This document shows positions 1 to 7,863 of a DNA stretch of 34,718 bases, one piece after another; position 1 is the stretch's first letter, and each line of letters starts with the position of its first letter. This DNA is from Desulfobacterales bacterium. Lineage in GTDB: Bacteria; Desulfobacterota; Syntrophobacteria; B119-G9. Under the pieces are notes generated by a model, which was given only the letters and a program-made list of their open reading frames with translations, searched no databases and was not told the origin of the DNA. The stretch is from NCBI GenBank assembly GCA_026983715.1, contig JALSTM010000234.1, positions 1 through 34,718 on the forward strand, in the 5' to 3' direction. Both the position numbers and the translations under genes were made by a program.

Positions 1-204
1 ACCCAAGAACCGCAAGGCAAGAAAAGGAAAGACACCGACGTGAGGCTTAAAAGCTTCTGTCTTGCAAAGCAATACAATCTCTCTGACCCTGGGTTAGATG
101 ATGCCATAAATGATCGGATATCTTTTCGGAAGTTTTGGGATTGGACCTTACCTGTTAGCAGTCACCGGATGAAACCACGTTTGCAAAATTCCGTTATTTT
201 TTAA
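1..204 (+). pseudogene. Remnant of an IS5-type transposase (N-terminal domain, cut by the window edge)
   Basis: Frame 1 is open from the first base to a TAA at 202-204 (67 codons, no start in the window). Its middle reads NLSDPGLDDAINDRISFRKF, which resembles the DUF772 N-terminal domain of IS5/IS1182-type transposases (family pattern: YxLSDxxLExALxDxxSFRRF). In an intact transposase about 200-400 further residues follow. Here the similarity fades after SFRKFW and the frame stops 25 codons later, with no DDE domain downstream. I read it as a 3'-truncated, dead copy. Its 5' part lies outside the window, so its full size cannot be judged. The call rests on pattern recognition of one short motif. 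Confidence 0.55.
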
Positions 205-270
205 CAACATAACCTATACGAAAAGATATTTAAAAGAACGGATTCAGAATAATATTTAAGAAGCTTCCCA

Positions 271-936
271 CTAGAGCATCGAGAAAACTGTACTCACTAT
301 TGTGTAAAAGTTTTCTTTTACAGATCCTTTGCCCTTTATTATCGGGCCGTGTCCCGGTAGCAAGAGTTCAACGTCAAGTCGAGCAATCTTTTCTATGCTT
401 TCTTTCAGTTGAAGTCCATTTCCGCCTGGCAGGTCAACTCTCCCCACACTCTGGTAGAACACTACGTCTCCTGTAAAAAGAGCTTTTTCTTCTCGCCAAT
501 AAATACAAATAGAACCCGGGGCATGGCCAGGGGTATAAAGAATATCAAAGGATTGATCACCTACCAGCAACTCTCCCTCATCCAACAATATGTCCACTTT
601 CCAGGGAGGCATAGTCAATCCCATCATCTGGTAAAACTGTTCACCGTATTGACGGAGAAAGGCATCGGCCTCCTTGTGAATCGCAATTTTTGTGTTATAA
701 CCAAAGAAATCCTGAGCAGCCTCGCAGTGATCCGGGTGGGGGTGCGTAATAAGCACAAGGTCTATATCACCGGGAAGAAAACCATCTTTCTTCATCTCGC
801 TATTCAATTGAGGAAACAGATGATGATGTCCAGGGTCTATCAAGGTCTTAACTTTGCCGTCGATGATGTAAGAATTGCAATTATTCTCCATCGGGTTTTC
901 CCACGGGTAGATATACAAGTTTTCGCTATACTTCAT
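271..936 (-). CDS. Metallo-beta-lactamase-fold hydrolase (glyoxalase II-like)
   Basis: A 221-residue soluble protein of the metallo-beta-lactamase superfamily. The metal-binding signature is complete: HPHPDH at residues 65-70 (H65, H67, D69, H70), GHAPGS with H138, the bridging D157 in FTGDVVF, and H196 in LPGHG. The family hydrolyses thioesters, lactones or phosphoesters with a binuclear Zn or Fe centre. The short length and the sequence after GHAPGS are most like glyoxalase II-type thioesterases, but the substrate cannot be read from sequence. The ATG has a good site (AAGGAGAG) just upstream on the minus strand. It is the last gene of the minus-strand run lgt - CoA transferase - nuclease-like protein - this gene, so a role in thioester hydrolysis beside the CoA-transferase is an attractive inference. 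Confidence 0.85.
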   Translation of the reverse strand: MKYSENLYIYPWENPMENNCNSYIIDGKVKTLIDPGHHHLFPQLNSEMKKDGFLPGDIDLVLITHPHPDHCEAAQDFFGYNTKIAIHKEADAFLRQYGEQFYQMMGLTMPPWKVDILLDEGELLVGDQSFDILYTPGHAPGSICIYWREEKALFTGDVVFYQSVGRVDLPGGNGLQLKESIEKIARLDVELLLPGHGPIIKGKGSVKENFYTIVSTVFSML

Positions 937-961
937 TTCGCTCTCCTTCTTCGGTTGAACC

Positions 962-1885
962 TTAGTAGTTCCACGGAACTAGAACCCTGTTTAATCTCCA
1001 GTTTCGCCTAAAGTCACTCAAACATCTTTGAATATTCGCTGCAACACCCTTCCTGCTGTTTACTATGTATACCCCATGATTTATGTGGAATAATTCATTG
1101 ACCAACCTGGTGACTTTCCATCTATTGTGTGCTTCCTTCCCGAATCTCCTTTCCATCTCTTCGGCAAATAGAACCACCATCTTGTCTTTCATTCTAAGCT
1201 CGGTGTCAACAAAAAAAAGTGCTACGTCCGGCTGTAGGTCATAGAGCCTATCGATAAAGGCCTTTACTGCCGGTTTTTCTACCCCTCTGGGGGGAGAAGA
1301 TTTAACTTCCACGTATACCAGTTTCTGTTCGAGCAAGGCAATCACGTCGTAGTCGCCGCCAGTTGACGTGTTTTTGAACTTAACCGAAGTTAAAACGGGG
1401 GCGGAAAAGTACCTTGCAAAAAGCTGCCCCACGAACCACTCCAAAGTAGGGCCAAAACTTGCCACTCCATCTATTAGAAGTTTATATCCCTCCCTGGCAT
1501 TATAAAATACGATCCCAAGCTCACTTAGCTTTTTCAAGTAGGAACGGGCCGTAGTTATTGAACAATATCTGCAAAGTTTTTTCAGATTTTTTCCTTCAGG
1601 GAACTGGATTAAATCTCTTAAAAAAAGCCTGAAAGAGTATCGTCTGAGCAAATTGAAAAATATCCCCTGGTGTTCCTCCGATGCCGTAGGTGGCAACAAC
1701 AGTTGAGTATTGTGGTCATGTTCGAGGACTGTTAATCCTCTTTGAGCCAGAAGCTGGAGTAGGGGAATCGAAGATGGGAATCTTCCCGAATGAAGATGTT
1801 CCACGTGTCTTCGAAGAAGGGATAGTTCTTTTTTTAGCTGTTCAACTTCTTTTTCCAGTCTTTCAATGCGTTCTTTTTCATTCAT
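962..1885 (-). CDS. Coiled-coil / winged-helix / PD-(D/E)XK-like protein
   Basis: I chose the ATG at 1885 (307 residues, MNEKERIERL...) over the upstream in-frame ATG at 1927. It starts 11 bases after the preceding CoA-transferase stop, whereas the longer version would overlap that gene by 31 bases. Residues 2-30 are a heptad-rich coiled coil. Residues 95-135 look like a winged helix (KKLCRYCSITTARSYLKKL, then a wing). Residues 149-195 carry E149, D180 in GGDYDVIALL and E193-V-K195 in VYVEVKSS, the layout of the PD-(D/E)XK nuclease fold (Holliday-resolvase/restriction-like). The domain order suggests a DNA-binding endonuclease or a pseudo-nuclease regulator. No partner methylase or other defence gene is nearby. 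The product name remains provisional. Confidence 0.65.
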   Translation of the reverse strand: MNEKERIERLEKEVEQLKKELSLLRRHVEHLHSGRFPSSIPLLQLLAQRGLTVLEHDHNTQLLLPPTASEEHQGIFFNLLRRYSFRLFLRDLIQFPEGKNLKKLCRYCSITTARSYLKKLSELGIVFYNAREGYKLLIDGVASFGPTLEWFVGQLFARYFSAPVLTSVKFKNTSTGGDYDVIALLEQKLVYVEVKSSPPRGVEKPAVKAFIDRLYDLQPDVALFFVDTELRMKDKMVVLFAEEMERRFGKEAHNRWKVTRLVNELFHINHGVYIVNSRKGVAANIQRCLSDFRRNWRLNRVLVPWNY

Positions 1886-1896
1886 TGAACAAGTGA

Positions 1897-3813
1897 TTAT
1901 AAGCGATCTTCGGGATCGTAAAGACATTGATGTGCGATCTGGGTTAGATCCAAATGTATCTTATATACACCATCTTCCCAAATACGCTGCATCACGTAGC
2001 CCGTCCTGTTAAAAATCCCAAGTATGCCCTGGTTTTCCGGAGATATGTAAGCAAAAACACCCTTTATGCCACGGCTTCTGGCAATCTCAACCAGATAGTG
2101 TACAAGAAAAGTTGCTATTCCCATCCTTTGCCAGTTCGGGTGCACTGCGAAATCTAATTCCGCTAACCCGGTGTCTTCGTTATACAAGTAACATCCGAGG
2201 GCTATAATTTTTTCTTCACCATCTTTTTCCACATATCCGATGACGGCCATTTTCCTAACATAATCTATATTCACCAAAGATTTTATGTCCCTGCTGGGGA
2301 AAACCTTCATAATGGAAAGGAACCGTACGTAAGTTTCATCACTCGGCAAAGAATCGAAGAATTCTTCAAGCCTTGTTTTGTCAACGGGTCTTACGGGTCT
2401 AAAATGTACCAGTCTTTCGCCGGGAAAAACTTGCCTGATTTCCCATTCTTTGGGCAGAAATGGTGGCGCTTCCCTGGGAACTGCTATTCTTCCCATCGGG
2501 TAAAGTTTATCCACTTCAGATAGCAATTCTTCTCTGAATTTTGGATGAGCTATACCGACCAACGCAAGAGCTCGTTCTCTTAGGGTTTTCCCAAACAGGT
2601 CAACAATTCCGTACTCAGTTACAATGTAACCTGCTCCTCCCCTGGTTGTCACAACCCCTGCCCCTTCCGAGAGGTACGGAACTATCCTCGAATGCTTCCC
2701 GTCAAGCGTGGTAGAAGGGAGCACAGTAATTGCTTTTCCACCCCTAGAAAACCGGGCACCTCGCAAAAAGTCGACTGATCCCCCTACACCACTGTAGATG
2801 TCATAGCCAACTGTATCGGCACATATCTGGCCTGATAGGTCTATCTCAAGGGCAGAACTTATGGTAACCATTTTGTCATTTTGGGATATTACCAGGTAGT
2901 CGTTAGTGTATTCTACCGGATGAAACTCCACCATGGGGTTATTATGCACAAAATTATACAGCTTCTCAGAACCAAGGGCGAAACTGGTAACAATCTTCCC
3001 GGGGTGCAAGGTTTTCTCGCTGTTTGTTATCACCCCTTTTTCAATAAGGAAAAGGTAGGCATCGGTGAGAATATCGGAGTGCACTCCCAGGTTCTTCTTG
3101 TCCGCCAGGGAATAAAGGATCGCATTCGGTATGCTCCCGATTCCAACCCTTATGGTACTCCCATCTTCAACTAGTGTTGCCACGTTATTTCCAATGGCCT
3201 TGGCAATGTCATTTATCAGGGGAGGTTCCATTTCCAGTAACGGTTCTTCGTATTCAACAACAGCGTCAATTACATCCAGGTGAACGAAGCTATCCCCCAG
3301 GGTATAAGGCATCCTTGGATTGACCTGGGCTATAACGTATTCAGCATTTTCAACCGCTGATTTTACAATATCCACTGCTATCCCCAGGCTGCAAAAGCCA
3401 TGGGAATCAGGGGGGGATACCTGTATCAATGCAACGTGAATGGGGATTGACTCGCTCCTGAAGAGACTTGGAACATCAAAAAGGTTTATGGGAGTATAGT
3501 CGGCTCTTCCTTCTGATACTGCTTCACGATATGCTGTTGCAATAAAAAATGATTTCAAGCGGCAGTAATCAGACAAGGAAGGGTCCGTGAAGTGAGGCTG
3601 CCCTAAAGAAACCAGGTGAAGGATTTCAATATCCGCAAGCTGGGGCAAAAACTTTTCAAATTCCCGGGTCAAGTACTGCGGCTCACCACACCCGGAACCA
3701 ACGAATACTCGCTGCCCTCTCCTTATTTTCCTGAATGCCTTCTGCGGTTCAGTAAGCTTTTCTTTCAAGATTTTCTCGGCTCCCGAATACGATCTTTCGG
3801 TTCTTTCAATCAT
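1897..3813 (-). CDS. Acetyl-CoA hydrolase/CoA-transferase fused to a C-terminal GNAT domain (copy 1)
   Basis: A 638-residue two-domain protein. Residues 1-440 are an acetyl-CoA hydrolase/transferase of the Cat1/4-hydroxybutyrate CoA-transferase class: VGSGCGEPQ near 38-46, QVSPPDSHGFCSLG near 131-144, the probable catalytic Glu E323 in SALEIDLSGQ, and GVGGSVDF at 342-349. Residues 468-615 are a GNAT acetyltransferase, with the acetyl-CoA-binding motif QRMGIA at 562-567. The transferase half moves CoA between acyl-CoA and a free acid in the cytoplasm. The GNAT half may acetylate a protein or a small amine. It starts 24 bases after lgt on the same strand. A paralogue with the same two-domain order is at 31985-33880. 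Substrates are unknown. Confidence 0.9.
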   Translation of the reverse strand: MIERTERSYSGAEKILKEKLTEPQKAFRKIRRGQRVFVGSGCGEPQYLTREFEKFLPQLADIEILHLVSLGQPHFTDPSLSDYCRLKSFFIATAYREAVSEGRADYTPINLFDVPSLFRSESIPIHVALIQVSPPDSHGFCSLGIAVDIVKSAVENAEYVIAQVNPRMPYTLGDSFVHLDVIDAVVEYEEPLLEMEPPLINDIAKAIGNNVATLVEDGSTIRVGIGSIPNAILYSLADKKNLGVHSDILTDAYLFLIEKGVITNSEKTLHPGKIVTSFALGSEKLYNFVHNNPMVEFHPVEYTNDYLVISQNDKMVTISSALEIDLSGQICADTVGYDIYSGVGGSVDFLRGARFSRGGKAITVLPSTTLDGKHSRIVPYLSEGAGVVTTRGGAGYIVTEYGIVDLFGKTLRERALALVGIAHPKFREELLSEVDKLYPMGRIAVPREAPPFLPKEWEIRQVFPGERLVHFRPVRPVDKTRLEEFFDSLPSDETYVRFLSIMKVFPSRDIKSLVNIDYVRKMAVIGYVEKDGEEKIIALGCYLYNEDTGLAELDFAVHPNWQRMGIATFLVHYLVEIARSRGIKGVFAYISPENQGILGIFNRTGYVMQRIWEDGVYKIHLDLTQIAHQCLYDPEDRL

Positions 3814-3837
3814 AACTAATTTATCACCCGGTTCAAT

Positions 3838-4626
3838 CTAGGAATTTTTCTTTCTTTTTAATAGTAGAAAACCTGCAGCAAATAGAATCATGGACAGACA
3901 GAGTAGTTGACCCATCGATAGGAAACCAAAAAGAAGCCCGATTTGGGGGTCAGGTTCTCTGAAGAATTCCAATACGAACCGAAAAATACCATACAACAAC
4001 AGGAAATAAATTACCATGGAACCATCGGGATGGTCTTTTTTCCGCAAGCTCCACAATATTACAAAGAGCACCAGTCCTTCAAAAAAAGCTTCATAAAGTT
4101 GCGAAGGGTGTCTCGGCAACCCGTCGGAATTAGGAAAGATCATTGCCCAGGGAACATGGGTTACCCTCCCGTAGAGTTCTCCGTTTATGAAATTACCTAT
4201 ACGGCCAAGGCCTAAACCAATGGGGGCAGTAACCGCAACACAATCAGCAATAGCCCAGAATGGCATTTTTCGATTTTTTGCAAAAAGATATCCCGCCAGG
4301 ATACAACCAATTAGCCCCCCGTGGAACGACATTCCACCATGCCACGTGGCAATGATTTCGATGGGGTGCTTGAGATAGAATCCGAGATTAGCATACTGGT
4401 AAAAAAGAATATAACCCAGTCGTGCACCTATCACCAGGCCAAGGGCCAGGTAAAAAATGAGGTCCTGAAGGGTTTTGCCTTCGAGCCCGATCTCCTTGGA
4501 TCTCTTTTGGCGGGGTATCAAGAAATACGTCGCAAGAAAGCCAAGAACGTACATCAGGCCGTACCATCTGACCTTAATGGGGCCAATTTCAATTATGTTC
4601 GGGTTTAATCTTGGATATTTGATCAT
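3838..4626 (-). CDS. lgt: Phosphatidylglycerol:prolipoprotein diacylglyceryl transferase
   Basis: A 262-residue inner-membrane enzyme that transfers diacylglycerol from phosphatidylglycerol to the lipobox cysteine of prolipoproteins, the first step of lipoprotein maturation. It has several hydrophobic helices, the HGG segment WHGGMSFHGGLIG, and the family signature GRIGNFINGELYGR with the essential Arg and Asn, followed by RHPSQLYE. Length is normal for Lgt. It is the first gene of the minus-strand operon and is divergent from the His-rich small protein, so the 170-base space 4627-4796 should hold promoters for both directions. I saw no clear -35/-10 pair there. Confidence 0.96.
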   Translation of the reverse strand: MIKYPRLNPNIIEIGPIKVRWYGLMYVLGFLATYFLIPRQKRSKEIGLEGKTLQDLIFYLALGLVIGARLGYILFYQYANLGFYLKHPIEIIATWHGGMSFHGGLIGCILAGYLFAKNRKMPFWAIADCVAVTAPIGLGLGRIGNFINGELYGRVTHVPWAMIFPNSDGLPRHPSQLYEAFFEGLVLFVILWSLRKKDHPDGSMVIYFLLLYGIFRFVLEFFREPDPQIGLLFGFLSMGQLLCLSMILFAAGFLLLKRKKNS

Positions 4627-4796
4627 GAGCCAATTAAAATTTTAAATTTTCATGAAAGAACTGATTTTTTGTTTGTCCAAAGTTGAATTTGAATCTATTA
4701 TCTTGTACTCGTATTGAGTGCCGAACATCTTTTTACGTGGCAAGAGTCTACTAACACATGGAGCCTTTGTCGTCAAACTAGAAGCGGAGCTGACTT

Positions 4797-5072
4797 ATGA
4801 GTTGCAAAAAAGGACATTCTTCCGATGAGCATCACCACCATCACCATCACTCCCATTCTGGCGAAGAACTCAATATTCGCCAAAAGCTTGAAAAACTGTT
4901 GGAACACTGGCAACATCACAATGAAGATCATGCCAGGTCTTTTGAAACGTGGGAAAAAAAAGCACGGGAAGAACATCTTGTTGAAGTGGCGGAATTCCTG
5001 GTAGAAGCCGCAAGATTAACGAGGGAGATAAACGAAGTGCTTCAAGAAGCGCTTAAAAAGATAAAAAGTTAG
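4797..5072 (+). CDS. Small His-rich protein with a charged helical domain
   Basis: A 91-residue protein. An N-terminal metal-binding-like segment (C3, then seven consecutive His and a further His, residues 12-20) is followed by a helical, highly charged domain containing HWQHHNEDHARSFETW and ending in a leucine/glutamate heptad pattern. Similar small helical domains occur in anaerobes next to nickel, CO-dehydrogenase or hydrogenase genes, but I cannot name the family with confidence. The His run suggests Ni, Zn or Co storage or delivery. It lies 45 bases upstream of the aldehyde dehydrogenase and may share its transcript. Confidence 0.7.
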   Translation: MSCKKGHSSDEHHHHHHHSHSGEELNIRQKLEKLLEHWQHHNEDHARSFETWEKKAREEHLVEVAEFLVEAARLTREINEVLQEALKKIKS

Positions 5073-5117
5073 AATCGGATTTATTTTTCGTATTCGAAGT
5101 CTGTTAAGTATTGGAAA

Positions 5118-6572
5118 ATGGAACAAAAACTGGCTAGATACCCCTGTGTAATCGGTGAAAAAGAAATATGGCCTGATGGATCTGGCGAAATTTCTGTTAT
5201 AAACCCTGCCAATGGCGACGTAATAGGCGTGGTTCCAGAGGTCGGAGAGGATTGTGTTCTTGATGCTGTCAATTCAAGCTTTTCCGCCTTTGCCACCTGG
5301 AAGCATACTTCCCCTGCGCAGAGATCCGGAATCATGAAAAAGATTTCACTCATGATGAAGCAGCAGATTGATTCCCTCGCTCGGACCGTCTGCGAGGAGG
5401 TTGGAAAACCCATTGAAGCAGCGTATTCTGAGGTTAAGAGTTCCGCGGAGTTACTCGATTATTTTTCCGATGAGGCGTTAAGGATAAAGGGAGAACTGCC
5501 TAGTGCCGGGAACCAGGATGAAATTGTCATGGTAGCAAGGGAACCGGTGGGAGTTGTAGCGGCAATTACACCGTTTAATTATCCGCTGAGTACCCTCATT
5601 TGCAAGCTCGGTTCTGCTCTTGCCGCTGGTTGCACCGTGGTGGTTAAACCTGATGAACACACCCCCATTTCTACGATTTTAATTGCAAGGTTGGCTCTTG
5701 ATGCCGGCCTACCGCCCGGTGTTTTAAACGTTATTACCGGAAGAGGTGAAATAACCGGATCGTTTCTGCTTGAGAACCCGCTAGTTCGCATGGTTACTTT
5801 TACGGGAAGCATTTCAACAGGGCAGATAATCCTCGAGAAAAGTGCAAAATTCATCCGCAGGGTTGTTCTGGAACTCGGAGGTAATTGCCCACTAATAATC
5901 TGCGATGGCTCTCCATGGAAGGAAAATATTCCAGCCATTGTCAAGCAAAGTTTTAAAAACAGTGGTCAGTATTGTTACAGGATAAATAGAGTTTATGCGG
6001 AGAAAGATATCTATGATGAATTTCTCTCGGAATTTTTGAAAGCAGTGAAAACACTGAAAGTTGGTTGTCCTGATGACAAAAATAGCGACCTCGGACCCTT
6101 GAACAACGAAAAAATAGCCCGACGGGTCGAAGAACACATCAAGGATGCCGTGGCAAAAGGGGCTACAGTTGAATGTGGCGGCGAACGAATCTCTGAACCA
6201 CACATAAAAAGTCGCCTCTACTTTCCTCCCACGGTCTTAACTAATGTGAATCACCAAATGCTGGTAATGACAGAAGAGACCTTTGGTCCCGTGGTGGGAA
6301 TAATGCCGGTTGAATCCTCTGAAGAAGCGGTGAGGTGGGCAAATAATGGCGACTGCGGGTTGGCTGCATACATTTTTGCCCCGGATGTGGGTTCCGGAAT
6401 GAAAATAGCCAGGGATCTTGAATACGGAAGCGTGTGGGTAAACACTATCCACCAGGCCTACTTTTCCGTGCCCTTCGGTGGGGTTAAAAAAAGTGGTCTT
6501 GGTCGGGAGAAATCTCCCTTTGGATTAGATGAATTCTTTGAACTTAAAACGACTTACATCATGATTGATTGA
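5118..6572 (+). CDS. NAD(P)-dependent aldehyde dehydrogenase
   Basis: A 484-residue ALDH-superfamily enzyme that oxidises an aldehyde to the acid (or to an acyl thioester) with NAD(P)+. Core motifs are complete: the Rossmann loop TFTGS near 227-231, general base E252 in LELGGN, oxyanion Asn N154 in TPFNYPL, the nucleophile C286 in SGQYCYR, and PFGGVKKSGLGREK near the C-terminus. The flavour (FNYPL; GQYCYR) is closest to lactaldehyde, succinate-semialdehyde or non-phosphorylating glyceraldehyde-3-phosphate dehydrogenases. The exact substrate is not decidable. It is followed after 27 bases by mobB on the same strand, but ALDHs of this class do not need molybdopterin, so the linkage may be only co-transcription. 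Confidence 0.92.
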   Translation: MEQKLARYPCVIGEKEIWPDGSGEISVINPANGDVIGVVPEVGEDCVLDAVNSSFSAFATWKHTSPAQRSGIMKKISLMMKQQIDSLARTVCEEVGKPIEAAYSEVKSSAELLDYFSDEALRIKGELPSAGNQDEIVMVAREPVGVVAAITPFNYPLSTLICKLGSALAAGCTVVVKPDEHTPISTILIARLALDAGLPPGVLNVITGRGEITGSFLLENPLVRMVTFTGSISTGQIILEKSAKFIRRVVLELGGNCPLIICDGSPWKENIPAIVKQSFKNSGQYCYRINRVYAEKDIYDEFLSEFLKAVKTLKVGCPDDKNSDLGPLNNEKIARRVEEHIKDAVAKGATVECGGERISEPHIKSRLYFPPTVLTNVNHQMLVMTEETFGPVVGIMPVESSEEAVRWANNGDCGLAAYIFAPDVGSGMKIARDLEYGSVWVNTIHQAYFSVPFGGVKKSGLGREKSPFGLDEFFELKTTYIMID

Positions 6573-6599
6573 GGATATCTGCGTTATTGGGGGTACACA

Positions 6600-7259
6600 A
6601 TGGCAGTGATTATTTCGATTGTTGGAGCATCTAAAAGCGGTAAAACGACTCTCCTTGAAAAGCTAATTCCCGAATTGACTTCCAGGGGTTACTCTGTAGG
6701 AACAATCAAGCACGATGTTCATGGCTTCGAAATGGACCACGAAGGTAAGGATACGTGGAGACACAGGAAAGCCGGTGCCAAGACCGTGGTGATTTCAGGC
6801 CCAAAACAACTGGCAATGATCAAGCAACTGGAAAAAGAAATGGAACTCGAACTGGTTGCCGGCCACTTCCTTGATGAGGACATTATTTTTACCGAAGGTT
6901 ATAAAAAAGAAAAAAGGCCCAAAATAGAAGTTTTCAGGAAAGAGCTTATTCCTGAACCTATCAGCACCGAGAAGGATAACCTTATAGCTCTAGTAACTGC
7001 AGATGAAGTTAAAACTGATGTACCGGTATTTCACCCTGGCGCTATCAAAGAAATAGCAGATTTCATCGAGACTCGTTACCTGGAATCGCGAAAACGATTC
7101 AGGATGGTAATTAAGATAGACGGCAAGAAACTGCCAATGAAAGAATTCGTACAGGAATTCGTAATTGGCGGATTGCTAGGGATGTTGTCAACATTGAGGG
7201 GCTACAAAAAACCAAGAAAACTTGAATTGATACTTAACCTGGATGATGACGAAACATAA
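6600..7259 (+). CDS. mobB: Molybdopterin-guanine dinucleotide biosynthesis protein B
   Basis: A 219-residue GTP-binding adaptor of Mo/W bis-MGD cofactor synthesis. The Walker A loop GASKSGKTT is at residues 8-16 and is followed by the MobB-specific VGTIKHDVHGFEMDHEGKDTW-like region and the ITEGYKK-like segment FTEGYKKEKRPKIEV. The C-terminal 50 residues form an extra charged tail containing IGGLLGML, common in MobB of anaerobes. Its last 17 bases overlap mobA, indicating translational coupling. The presence of mobB and mobA points to bis-MGD enzymes such as formate dehydrogenase elsewhere in the genome. Confidence 0.93.
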   Translation: MAVIISIVGASKSGKTTLLEKLIPELTSRGYSVGTIKHDVHGFEMDHEGKDTWRHRKAGAKTVVISGPKQLAMIKQLEKEMELELVAGHFLDEDIIFTEGYKKEKRPKIEVFRKELIPEPISTEKDNLIALVTADEVKTDVPVFHPGAIKEIADFIETRYLESRKRFRMVIKIDGKKLPMKEFVQEFVIGGLLGMLSTLRGYKKPRKLELILNLDDDET

Positions 7260-7863
7260 GGCTACGGGAATAGTTCTTGCCGGTGGTTTCAGCAGCCGTT
7301 TCGGTACTAATAAGGCCCTGGCTAAAATTGGTTCCCAGAAATTAATAGAATTGATCCTATCGAAGATAGATCCGCTATTCGATGAGATCATAATTGTTAC
7401 AAATAACCCGTTAGATTACGTGGATCTTGGGAAAACGATCGTTACCGACATCATACCTCACCAGGGTCCCTTGGGCGGCATCTACACCGGTCTCTTTTTT
7501 AGTCGTTTCGATTACGCATTTGTCATGGCTTGCGATATGCCCTTTGTAAATCCCCCTTTTATAGACTACCTTGTCTCCAGGTCTCCCGGATACGATGCCG
7601 TAGTTCCTTCCTTTGATGACAAGTTTGAACCCTTGCACGCAGTTTATAACAAGCGGTGCTTGAATCTAATGTTTAAGTTACTTCAGGACAAGAAGCGGCA
7701 GGTAGCAACAATTTTTAAGAGGGTAAAAACCCTAAAAATTGATGAAAAGACAATCAGGCAGTTCGATCCCGAGATGAAGTGTTTTTTTAACATAAATACC
7801 ATCACCGATTGGGAAAGTGCATTAAAAGAATACAGTAAAACAGATGGACAGGGCTGTGGTTGA
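7243..7863 (+). CDS. mobA: Molybdenum cofactor guanylyltransferase
   Basis: A 206-residue nucleotidyltransferase that attaches GMP to Mo-molybdopterin to make MGD. It shows the GT-A signature GIVLAGGFSSRFGTNKAL at the N-terminus, the metal-binding stretch ACDMPFVNP in the middle, and GPLGGIYTGL. Two consecutive ATG codons (7243 and 7246) are possible starts; both lie inside the end of mobB. Its 3' end overlaps moeA by 20 bases, so mobB-mobA-moeA read as one coupled set. Confidence 0.94.
   Translation: MMTKHKATGIVLAGGFSSRFGTNKALAKIGSQKLIELILSKIDPLFDEIIIVTNNPLDYVDLGKTIVTDIIPHQGPLGGIYTGLFFSRFDYAFVMACDMPFVNPPFIDYLVSRSPGYDAVVPSFDDKFEPLHAVYNKRCLNLMFKLLQDKKRQVATIFKRVKTLKIDEKTIRQFDPEMKCFFNINTITDWESALKEYSKTDGQGCG

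Noticed and set aside
409-1011. 200-residue plus-strand frame opposite the hydrolase gene
   Set aside because: It is antisense to a metallo-beta-lactamase gene with complete motifs and has low-quality composition.
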